Assembly: GCA_027625215.1 (NCBI GenBank)
Contig: JAQBWJ010000074.1
Location: 1-8,111 of the forward strand
DNA from: Candidatus Poribacteria bacterium
GTDB taxonomy: Bacteria; Poribacteria; WGA-4E; GCA-2687025
DNA length: 8,111 nucleotides
Direction: 5' to 3'
In this document: positions 1 through 5,891 of the stretch, piece after piece
How the letters are laid out: the number at the start of each line of letters is the position of its first letter
Position numbering within the stretch: position 1 is the first letter of the stretch
Position numbers and translations under genes: made by a program
The notes under the pieces: generated by a model
What the model was told of the DNA's origin: nothing
Seen by the model: the letters and a program-made list of their open reading frames with translations, nothing else
Database searches by the model: none

Positions 1-678
1 CAGCCGCACGAACCGATCCAACCCCTGCGGGACCTGCACGACGGCGAAGTAGTCCTCGCGGAACGGGGTCTGCGGGTTTCGCAGGACGACGGCGAGGTTC
101 AAACTCATGCTGCGGAGCGCGGGGAAGGGATGCCCGGAGTCGATGGCGAGCGGCGTCAAGACGGGGAAAACGCATCGGTGGAAGTAGTCATCGACCCACT
201 GGTACTCGTCGCGCCCCAACTGTTTGACGGAGTGGATGAAGACGCCTTTTTCTTCCAACGCGGGCAGCACGTCGTTCAGGAGGCAGTTGTACTGATCGGC
301 AATCTGTTTGTGGCACTTCGCCGCCATCTGTTTGAACAGTTCCACCGGAGTCAACCCGTCGGGACCCGTCTGCACGGTGCCGGAGCGTATCTGTCGTTTC
401 ACGCCCGCGACGCGCACCATGAAAAACTCGTCCAAGTTCATCGCGACGATGCCGAGAAACTTCAACCGCTCCAACAGAGGCTTCTCGGCGTCCTGCGCTT
501 CGCCGAGCACGCGGGCGTTGAACTCCAGCCAACTGAGTTCGCGGTTAATGTAGAGCGAAGGGTCGGTCAGGTCGACGGGCGCGGCGCGCTGCTCCGTCGA
601 GGCGTCGGTTGGCGTCGTTTCGGCGGACGCATCCGGCGACGGGTTGGCATCGGCGCGGGTCAGTTGAGTTTCCGACAT
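1..678 (-). CDS. ppk: Polyphosphate kinase Ppk1, N-terminal part (cut by window edge)
   Basis: Ppk1 reversibly makes inorganic polyphosphate from the gamma phosphate of ATP. The 226 codons seen match the Ppk1 N-terminal domain: YINRELSWLEFNARVL at residues 43-58, then PLLERLKFLGI and NLDEFFMVRVAGVK at 67-94. Asn81 falls in the NLDEF motif, where the E. coli enzyme has its adenine-contacting Asn45. Later motifs include FPVLTPLAID and HPFPALRSMSLNLAVVLRNP. The phosphorylated catalytic His residues lie in the missing C-terminal part, so activity cannot be judged here. The first 40 residues form a Ser/Thr/Ala/Pro/Asp-rich extension, probably disordered, that E. coli Ppk lacks. The start is the first in-frame ATG; a weak GAGG lies about 15 bases upstream, so a slightly different start is possible. 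The gene reads out of the window and is separated from the hydrolase gene upstream by a mobile-element-like insert. Confidence 0.95.
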   Translation of the reverse strand, partial: MSETQLTRADANPSPDASAETTPTDASTEQRAAPVDLTDPSLYINRELSWLEFNARVLGEAQDAEKPLLERLKFLGIVAMNLDEFFMVRVAGVKRQIRSGTVQTGPDGLTPVELFKQMAAKCHKQIADQYNCLLNDVLPALEEKGVFIHSVKQLGRDEYQWVDDYFHRCVFPVLTPLAIDSGHPFPALRSMSLNLAVVLRNPQTPFREDYFAVVQVPQGLDRFVRL

Positions 679-749
679 CGGTTTCGGTCAAAGCCTCGCG
701 GCGTTTCATTGAGGAGCGTCAATGCGGCTACAGCGGTGCGATTGTGAAA

Positions 750-778
750 ATCATCTCTTTCTTTGGATACGGCGTCAA
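750..778 (-). promoter_or_regulatory. Candidate sigma70-type promoter for ppk
   Basis: On the minus strand TTGACG (778-773) is followed after 17 bases by GATGAT (755-750). The -35 box matches the consensus at 5 of 6 positions and the -10 box at 4 of 6. It would give a leader of about 65 bases before the ppk ATG. It lies just inside the left flank of the mobile-element-like unit, so ppk keeps this promoter despite the insertion. This is pattern matching only. Confidence 0.3.
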
Positions 779-787
779 GAGCGAACT

Positions 788-796
788 TGTTGACGG
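788..796. repeat. Left copy of 9-bp target-site-type direct repeat
   Basis: TGTTGACGG directly abuts the left terminal inverted repeat. An identical copy abuts the right one at 994-1002. A perfect direct repeat placed exactly outside an inverted-repeat pair is the signature left by a DDE-type transposition event. The next base is G on both sides, so a 10-bp repeat with a 17-bp inverted repeat is the alternative reading. Confidence 0.75.
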
Positions 797-814
797 GAGG
801 GCTGTTCGGTTTTC
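797..814 (+). repeat. Left terminal inverted repeat of the 197-bp element
   Basis: The arm reads GAGGGCTGTTCGGTTTTC. It is the reverse complement of 976-993 except at one position (T against C, ninth base from the inner end). The bases inside it show no further complementarity until the inner palindrome. Confidence 0.75.
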
Positions 815-840
815 GCAATCCGACGTCATACTCGCCCTCT

Positions 841-930
841 GTCATTTCGACCAACGGGAGAAATCTCTCCGAATGAGCGTTGTTTGAGCCAGTATTTTCG
901 GAGAGATTCCTCACATTCGTTCGGAATGAC
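841..930. repeat. Inner palindromic repeat (long imperfect hairpin)
   Basis: The left arm (841-873) and the right arm (897-930) pair over about 33 bases with 6 mismatches and one bulge. The 12 bases next to the 23-base loop, AATCTCTCCGAA, pair perfectly. Read as protein, the arms give CHFDQREKSL on plus and MSFRTNVRNL or VIPNECEESL on minus. I recall such short peptides as spurious ORF products from a dispersed palindromic repeat in many bacterial genomes; that recollection needs a search. The element is nested inside the 197-bp unit and could fold as RNA on either strand. Confidence 0.75.
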
Positions 931-975
931 ATGGGGTGACTTGGAGATGAAGTAGCGCTCAACACATCGAGCACT

Positions 976-993
976 GAAAACCGGACAGCCCTC
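976..993 (-). repeat. Right terminal inverted repeat of the 197-bp element
   Basis: On the minus strand this arm reads GAGGGCTGTCCGGTTTTC, matching the left arm at 17 of 18 bases. It is followed at once by the right copy of the direct repeat. Confidence 0.75.
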
Positions 994-1002
994 TGTTGAC
1001 GG
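994..1002. repeat. Right copy of 9-bp target-site-type direct repeat
   Basis: TGTTGACGG, identical to 788-796 and directly adjoining the right terminal inverted repeat. Confidence 0.75.
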
Positions 1003-1027
1003 GGGTAGTTCCCTCGATCCCGTTTGG

Positions 1028-1054
1028 GGGGCGACCGACTGATCGCCCCTTTTT
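1028..1054 (+). terminator. Terminator-like stem-loop with T tract, plus orientation
   Basis: GGGGCGA (1028-1034) pairs perfectly with TCGCCCC (1043-1049) around an 8-base loop, followed by T5 (1050-1054). The form is that of an intrinsic terminator reading plus. No plus-strand gene precedes it. On minus, downstream of the hydrolase gene, the same hairpin is preceded by A5 and lacks a T tract after it, so it would be at best a weak terminator there. Confidence 0.4.
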
Positions 1055-1058
1055 GACC

Positions 1059-1077
1059 ACTCGCCGCAACGACGAGT
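1059..1077. other. Short GC-rich stem-loop just past the hydrolase stop codon
   Basis: ACTCGCCGCAACGACGAGT folds into an 8-bp stem (one G-T pair) with a 3-base loop. It begins about a dozen bases after the minus-strand stop of the hydrolase gene and could stabilise or help end that mRNA. There is no T run after it on either strand. Confidence 0.35.
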
Positions 1078-1089
1078 CACGCCGCGAAA

Positions 1090-2031
1090 TCAATTGTGAT
1101 CCGCCAAGATCGTTCGCAGCCGCTGCCACGACGCGGCGCGCGCGAGCACGTTCGGGTCGGCGGGATTGGCGGTCTCGGTGGCGCGCCGCATGAAGGCGTG
1201 TCCCGCGCCGTCGTAGATAACCGCCTCGTAGAACTTGCCCGCGTTGCCCATCAACTGCTCGGTCTGCGGGATGGTCGCGTTGATCCGTCCGTCCGTGCCG
1301 CCGTAGAAGCCGTAGACGGGCGCGTTGATCCGCCCGATGTCCGCCGCGTTCGGGGGATCGCCGTAGAAGACGCACGCGACGGCGAGTTTCGGGTAGTTCG
1401 TCGCAAAGCGGAACGACTGCGCGCCGCCCCAGCAGAAGCCCGCGACGGCGACCATCCCGTTTGAGGTCGGGAGCGGCGCGGCGAAGTCGGCGACGGCGGT
1501 GAGGTCGGCGGTGACTTGGTTCGGCGGAAGCCTGCCTAGCGCTTGACGCGCGGCGTCTTGGTTCGGGAAGTTCGCCGTGCCGCCACCGCCGGGAGCCATC
1601 CCCGACAGCAGGTCAACCGACAGGGCGATGTACCCCGCGTCGGCGATCTCATCGCCGAAATCGCGCAGCCAGTCCGCCATGCCGACGTTCTCGTGGATCA
1701 GCACGATGGCGAGCGTCGGATCGCCGCCCGCCGGGTAGGACACGTACGTCGCCACCGAACGCCCGCCGTGATCGACGTTCACCCATTCGCTGCGACGGAG
1801 CGGGTCTTCTCCCTGATTCGGGTCTTCGTCGCCCGGATCGTCGCCGTTGTCCACAGGTTGATTGGGGTCTTCCTGCGTCACGCCGTCCTGATCGCCGCCG
1901 AGCTTTTCGCCGGTGGGATCGGTGAGTTCGCCGTTGCCGTCTTCGTTCGTCATGCCGGGCGTGTCTTCCGTATCCGATCCGCACGCGGCGAACAACGCGA
2001 ACACTGCCAAAACAATCATCAATCGGCGCAT
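1090..2031 (-). CDS. Dienelactone-hydrolase-family lipoprotein
   Basis: A 313-residue alpha/beta hydrolase of the dienelactone hydrolase family, predicted to be membrane-anchored outside the cytoplasm. Residues 1-16 form a lipoprotein signal and FAAC ends in Cys17. The +2 residue is Gly, not Asp, which favours the outer membrane by the E. coli rule. Residues 18-80 are an acidic, Asp/Asn/Pro/Gly-rich tether. The catalytic domain follows: IHEN with Glu114, nucleophile Cys200 in GFCWGG, Asp247 in GGTDGRI and His278 in GHAF. The spacings of 86, 47 and 31 nearly equal those of Pseudomonas DLH (E36, C123, D171, H202), so the triad is complete. Cytosolic DLH is about 236 residues; the excess here is signal and tether. 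The substrate is unknown: family members cleave lactones and activated esters. The start is set by a strong Shine-Dalgarno, GGGAGGT. It is apparently transcribed alone. Confidence 0.9.
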   Translation of the reverse strand: MRRLMIVLAVFALFAACGSDTEDTPGMTNEDGNGELTDPTGEKLGGDQDGVTQEDPNQPVDNGDDPGDEDPNQGEDPLRRSEWVNVDHGGRSVATYVSYPAGGDPTLAIVLIHENVGMADWLRDFGDEIADAGYIALSVDLLSGMAPGGGGTANFPNQDAARQALGRLPPNQVTADLTAVADFAAPLPTSNGMVAVAGFCWGGAQSFRFATNYPKLAVACVFYGDPPNAADIGRINAPVYGFYGGTDGRINATIPQTEQLMGNAGKFYEAVIYDGAGHAFMRRATETANPADPNVLARAASWQRLRTILADHN

Positions 2032-2035
2032 CGAA

Positions 2036-2041
2036 ACCTCC
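2036..2041 (-). promoter_or_regulatory. Strong ribosome binding site of the hydrolase gene
   Basis: On minus, GGAGGT stands 4 bases before the ATG at 2031. It fixes the start used here, which is also the one that yields an N-terminal lipoprotein signal. Confidence 0.8.
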
Positions 2042-2069
2042 CTACGTTGGATGCGTGGTGATGAAGGCG

Positions 2070-2098
2070 AGTATACGAGGTTGAAGTCGATTCAACAA
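2070..2098 (-). promoter_or_regulatory. Candidate promoter with palindromic operator for the hydrolase gene
   Basis: On minus, TTGTTG (2098-2093) is separated by 17 bases from TATACT (2075-2070). The -10 box is 5 of 6 to consensus and the -35 box only 3 of 6. Between them lies GTTGAAGTCGATTCAAC (2080-2096), 6-bp arms around 5 bases. It overlaps the spacer and the -35 box, where a repressor would occlude polymerase. No regulator gene is in the window, so the operator role is inference. Confidence 0.4.
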
Positions 2099-2122
2099 AT
2101 AAGAAAAGAGGGGGAGTGTCCG

Positions 2123-4747
2123 CTATGCGGGAGGATCAAGCGCGACGCACCCGTTCGAGCCGTCCACCTCGATACGTTGCCCGTCGCGGATGCGCGTCGT
2201 CGCCCCCGACACGCCGACGACGGCGGGAATCCCGTACTCGCGCGCGACGATCACCGCATGGGATAACTGTCCGCCGAGCTCCGTCACCAACCCGCCGATC
2301 AGCGGGAACAGCGGCGTCCACCCCGAATCGGTCGCGCGGACGACGGCGATATCGCCCCTGCCGAGCCGCTTCCCGTCCGACGGATGGCGCAACACACGCG
2401 CCGTGCCGACGACCTTGCCACCGCTCGCGGCGATGCCCGTCAGCACGTTCCCCGATATGGGCGATTCGCGCTGAGAGACGGGCTCGCCGTCCTTGTCCAC
2501 CACAGGCGGCGGCGTTATGTTGAGCCAGTGTTCGTACGCCTTGCGGCGCGCCTCGATCAGCGGGCGCGTGTCGATCCGCGCGGCGTCGGGGCTGCCGGAT
2601 TCGATGATGCGGTCGATCTCCGTCACGACGAGGAAGTGGAAGTCGTCGGGCAGGTCGATCCATCGACGGTCCGCCCACCTCTGCGCGAGTTCCATGCAGA
2701 TCGGTCTTGTCGGGTAGCCGACTTTGATGGCGACGTGTCGTCCGTTGTCGCGCAGCCGCGCAGATTGTCGCGCGTGGTCGAGGACTCGGCGGAAAACGGC
2801 GCGTCGGAAGCCTCCGAGTCGGCTCATCGCCAACGATTCGGCGGCGTCGCGTCGTTGGCGGCTCGTGTCGGGGTCGACGGGATGGGCGTCATCTCGGAGG
2901 TACTGCCCGACAAGAATCAACACCTGTTCCGGCGCGTCTCGCCAGCGCGGGTGAAGCCATTCGCCCTCGTTGGGGCAGCGGTGTCCGTGACGCTCCAGAA
3001 ACTCGTCGAACTGTTGAAGGAACGACTCGGCGGAGCGCGTCTGTCGCAGCGTTTCGACCGCGTCGGCGGGCTGGCGGTATAGGATGAGGTGCTCCAACTT
3101 CGCCGCGCGGATCGCCCGCGCCATTCGGCGCAACCGTTCGCCGATCTCCGCGACGAGCACCCCGTCCAGCCCCGCGATCAACTCGTGGGCGAGGTCGTCG
3201 CGCTTCAGCCACCGCCGCGTCAGCAGGTCGAGGATCGCGTAGGCTCCGACCGCCTCCGAGCTCATCACCATATGCGTGACCGCCGTGTCGAGGGCGCGCG
3301 GCTTCCACACGTCGCGCGCCTCGCGCCACAAGGCTTGGTCCGACAAGGCGGATAGGTCGCGGGCGTTGAACTCGGCGACCCAACGGTCGATCTGCGGGAA
3401 GGTCGCTTCAAACTCAACGGCGAGTTGACGCCGTTTGCGTTGTGTCGAGAGCAGTTTCGGAAACCGCCGCAGCAGAGTCCCCCATTTAATCCTTTGGTCG
3501 CCGCCGCGTTGCCCCAACGCATCGCCGAAACCCGCTTCCACCCACGAGCCGACCAACCCGTATTCCGTCTCGAACAGCCGCCTCAGCATCCCCTCGTTGA
3601 AGTAGACGTGTCCGTAAAACCGTTGCGCCCACGTCGCCTGAGCCGCTTCGGGTGAGTCCTCGAAGATGACGGCGAGCCCCGCGTTCACCGTCGTCGAGAT
3701 GCCCGACCACGTCAGCGGTGTCACCGCGTTCTGCCAGATTTCGCCGAGATTGCCGCGCGTCCAGAGATCGTAAGAGGTTTGTGGGTGGATGCCGTCGGCG
3801 AACCAGTCGTCGCCGTCCGGAGGCGCGCTCGCGGAGACGGTCACGGGGCGCGATTGGAGGATGTGGATGTCGTCGCCCGCTATCGCCCATTCGATGTCCT
3901 GCGGCGAGCCGAAATACTGTTCGATGTTGCGCCCGATGCGCGCGAGTTCGGTCGCCTGTTGCGGGGTGATGGAGGGGTCGCGTCGGTGTTCGGCGGCGAT
4001 GGGCACGTCGCGGACGCCGCCCTCGCGCGTCACCGTCTTGACGGTTTTCTCGGAGAGGTCAGTTCGCCTTACCGCGAGCGTCTCTTTATCAAGCCGCACC
4101 GTATCGGGCACGACACGTCCCGCGACGACGCTTTCCCCCAACCCGAACGCCGCGTTCACGATCATTTCGTCCTCGTCGCCCGTTAGCGGGTTCACGGTGA
4201 ACAGGACGCCCGCCGCGCTCGCGTCGAGCATCGGCTGAACGATCACCCCGACATGCACGGCGGCGTCCGCGACGCCCATGCGCTCGCGGTAGGCGACGGC
4301 GCGTTCCGACCACGCGCTCGCCCAACAGTGTTTCACCGCATCGAGCAGCGCGTCGTTGTCGGAGATGTTCAGGAATGAGTCGAGTTGCCCGGCGAAACTC
4401 GCTTCCGGCAGGTCTTCGGAGGTGGCGGAGGAGCGCACGGCGACGTGTTCGCCGAGTCGGGCGAAGGCGTCCGTGATGGCGGACGCGACCTCAAACGGCA
4501 GTGGTTTGGCGAACAGCGCGCGCACCGTTTCCAAGTCGGGGGATGAGTGCGCGTCGACGGCAAGCCACGCCTGACGCATGAAGGCGTCGTAGGCGTCCGT
4601 CGTGACGCAAAAGCCCGTCGGTACGGGAAACCCCGCGCGGATCAGGCTGCCGAGATTCGCCGCTTTCACCCCGATATCCGCCGCGCCCACTTCGAGCGAG
4701 TCGAGCGGGACGATCCACCGACTCATCTCCGTCATCGTGTCCGTCAT
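2123..4747 (-). CDS. PEP-synthase-superfamily phosphotransferase, rifampicin phosphotransferase-like
   Basis: An 874-residue ATP-dependent dikinase-type enzyme. Residues 13-305 form the ATP-binding domain (GVKAANLG 26-33, VRSSATSEDLPEASFAGQ 104-121, DIEWA 284-288, LQSRP 297-301). A large mainly helical domain spans about 320-750 (VTPLTWS near its start, RHGHRCPNEGEW 586-597). The swivelling phosphohistidine domain spans about 765-874, with catalytic His830 in GGQLSHA. Listeria rifampicin phosphotransferase has the same order, about 868 residues and His825. PEP synthase itself carries its His domain in the middle and a C-terminal PEP barrel, absent here. The reaction would move the ATP beta phosphate via His to an acceptor; the acceptor is unknown, so no symbol is given. 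The ATG overlaps the acetyltransferase stop as ATGA and has no clear ribosome site, suggesting coupling. The frame stays open upstream to 5251, but that stretch lacks family motifs and lies inside the acetyltransferase gene. Confidence 0.88.
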   Translation of the reverse strand: MTDTMTEMSRWIVPLDSLEVGAADIGVKAANLGSLIRAGFPVPTGFCVTTDAYDAFMRQAWLAVDAHSSPDLETVRALFAKPLPFEVASAITDAFARLGEHVAVRSSATSEDLPEASFAGQLDSFLNISDNDALLDAVKHCWASAWSERAVAYRERMGVADAAVHVGVIVQPMLDASAAGVLFTVNPLTGDEDEMIVNAAFGLGESVVAGRVVPDTVRLDKETLAVRRTDLSEKTVKTVTREGGVRDVPIAAEHRRDPSITPQQATELARIGRNIEQYFGSPQDIEWAIAGDDIHILQSRPVTVSASAPPDGDDWFADGIHPQTSYDLWTRGNLGEIWQNAVTPLTWSGISTTVNAGLAVIFEDSPEAAQATWAQRFYGHVYFNEGMLRRLFETEYGLVGSWVEAGFGDALGQRGGDQRIKWGTLLRRFPKLLSTQRKRRQLAVEFEATFPQIDRWVAEFNARDLSALSDQALWREARDVWKPRALDTAVTHMVMSSEAVGAYAILDLLTRRWLKRDDLAHELIAGLDGVLVAEIGERLRRMARAIRAAKLEHLILYRQPADAVETLRQTRSAESFLQQFDEFLERHGHRCPNEGEWLHPRWRDAPEQVLILVGQYLRDDAHPVDPDTSRQRRDAAESLAMSRLGGFRRAVFRRVLDHARQSARLRDNGRHVAIKVGYPTRPICMELAQRWADRRWIDLPDDFHFLVVTEIDRIIESGSPDAARIDTRPLIEARRKAYEHWLNITPPPVVDKDGEPVSQRESPISGNVLTGIAASGGKVVGTARVLRHPSDGKRLGRGDIAVVRATDSGWTPLFPLIGGLVTELGGQLSHAVIVAREYGIPAVVGVSGATTRIRDGQRIEVDGSNGCVALDPPA

Positions 4748-5769
4748 CGTTCTAAGATGACCAGATCGAGGTCGTCCGTGCGGTAGGCGGTGTCGTCGAA
4801 CATCGTGTCTTCGCCCCGCTGCCAGTCCGGGTTGAGTCGTCGTCGTACGGACTTCGGCAGTCGGGCGACTTCGCGGAACCCGGCGGCGGTCATCGCGGCG
4901 ATCTTGGCGCGGGAGTCCGCGTCCGCGTGGATGCGGAGACGCTTGTCGCCGGGATGGAGCGCGTCGATCAGTTTGGCGGACTGGTCCCAAAAGTTCGGGT
5001 GGCAGAATACGTCCAAGATGTGAACGGGTTGCCAAATCGGATCGGGAACGAGCGTCGCAAACCCCACCCGCGCGCCGTCGTCCGCAACGAGGATGCGGGC
5101 GTCGATGCCGTCGTTGTTGTCCAACCGACGCTTCAGGCTGATGAAGCCGCCCTCGAAGTTCGTCGGGCCGAACATCCGCAACGCGACCGAGCGCAGCCAA
5201 TCGCCGTGAACGATGCCCGTCGCCGTCGTCAAAGGACCCCAATCGCCCCACCGCATCGCGCGGGCGGAAGCGGGTCGCGGCGCGAACTGCGTTTCGGCGA
5301 AGTCGTCGGAGGCGAAATAGGACATCATCCCGACGCGCGGCAGGACGCTCAGGAAGCCGTTGCGTTTATAGATGTGGTAAGGCGCGGAATCGAAGCCGGT
5401 GCCGAGATAGAGCGCCTTCCCGCCGCGTCGCCGAAAGTCCTCCATCTGCAACGGCATCACCGCGCCGCACGCGCCGAGCCGCCGACTCTCCGGCTTGGTG
5501 TAAACGTGTCCGAGAATGCCACAGCCGTCATGTTCGACGGTCATGATGTTCGTGATGATCTCGCCGTCCGTGATGCCGACGTAGAAATAGGTTTCGAGGT
5601 CGTCCATCTCGCCCGCAACGCAGAGGTCGAGGTGGTGGGAATAGGGGTCGCCCTTGTGGGAGAGGAAGGGGCGGATTTGGTCGTTGTAGTCGGGGTCGGG
5701 CGCGAGGATGACGCCGATCTCCATCGCCGCGCCGTTTTTGAGCGTTGCCGTGTCGAGTTTGCGGTACAT
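4744..5769 (-). CDS. GNAT-family N-acetyltransferase with two GNAT-like lobes
   Basis: A 341-residue protein. The N-terminal half is a recognisable GNAT domain: strand region YFYVGITDGEIITNIMTVEH, then acetyl-CoA loop motif GHVYTKPESRRLGACGAVM (87-105) and motif B DSAPYHIYKRNGF (127-139). The loop has Cys where Gly or Ala is usual, then GA. The C-terminal half looks like a second, degenerate GNAT lobe: ARILVADDGARVGFATLV (224-241), a strand ending VFCHP, and SRAKIAAMTAAGFREV near 286-301. It would acetylate an amine of an unknown acceptor. The ATG at 5769 is chosen because GGGAGAG stands 9 bases before it; a TTG at 5862 in frame would add 31 residues without a good ribosome site. The stop overlaps the next gene's ATG (ATGA). 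The tight pairing with a rifampicin-phosphotransferase-like enzyme hints at small-molecule modification. Confidence 0.85.
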   Translation of the reverse strand: MYRKLDTATLKNGAAMEIGVILAPDPDYNDQIRPFLSHKGDPYSHHLDLCVAGEMDDLETYFYVGITDGEIITNIMTVEHDGCGILGHVYTKPESRRLGACGAVMPLQMEDFRRRGGKALYLGTGFDSAPYHIYKRNGFLSVLPRVGMMSYFASDDFAETQFAPRPASARAMRWGDWGPLTTATGIVHGDWLRSVALRMFGPTNFEGGFISLKRRLDNNDGIDARILVADDGARVGFATLVPDPIWQPVHILDVFCHPNFWDQSAKLIDALHPGDKRLRIHADADSRAKIAAMTAAGFREVARLPKSVRRRLNPDWQRGEDTMFDDTAYRTDDLDLVILER

Positions 5770-5891
5770 GTCGCCGATCTCTCCCGATGGATGTTGCGCC
5801 GCGGATAGGGGGGAGGTGACGACGGCGATCTTACGCAATAGGGGGCGGTCATCACAACTCAAGCGACGCGGCGCGAGGAATCGAGTTCCTC
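5770..5891 (-). other. Isomerase-acetyltransferase gap with a hairpin at the stop codon
   Basis: About 120 bases separate the two minus-strand genes. GAGGAA-TCGAG-TTCCTC (5875-5891) forms a small stem-loop overlapping the isomerase stop codon, without a T tract. A weak promoter-like pair, TTGTGA (5857-5852) and TAAGAT (5833-5828) with an 18-base spacer, could start a separate acetyltransferase-phosphotransferase transcript. Each box is only 4 of 6 to consensus. Whether the three genes form one transcript or one plus two is undecided. Confidence 0.3.
5779..5785 (-). promoter_or_regulatory. Ribosome binding site that sets the acetyltransferase start
   Basis: On minus, GGGAGAG lies 9 bases upstream of the ATG at 5769. 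It argues for this start over the upstream TTG at 5862. Confidence 0.65.

Larger units (their letters stand above)
797..993. mobile_element. MITE-like non-autonomous element, 197 bp
   Basis: The unit is bounded by 18-bp terminal inverted repeats (797-814 and 976-993) that agree at 17 of 18 positions, and by a perfect 9-bp direct repeat outside them. No base is left over between direct and inverted repeats. It encodes no transposase and no believable protein. Inside it, at 841-930, sits a separate palindrome of about 90 bp with unrelated arms. Together this describes a miniature element that would need a transposase supplied in trans. The AGGGC-type termini and a 9-bp duplication recall families with 8-10 bp duplications such as ISAs1, but I cannot assign a family. 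It is inserted between the hydrolase and ppk genes and disrupts neither. Confidence 0.7.

Noticed and set aside
660..974. Small minus-strand protein containing MSFRTNVRNL
   Set aside because: It is the translation of the inner palindrome and element flank, and the same region reads similarly on the other strand. It has no ribosome site and no domain.
4748..5251. N-terminal extension of the phosphotransferase-like frame by 168 residues
   Set aside because: It is Arg-rich, has no family motif and lies within the acetyltransferase gene in another frame. The family sequence begins only at the ATG at 4747.
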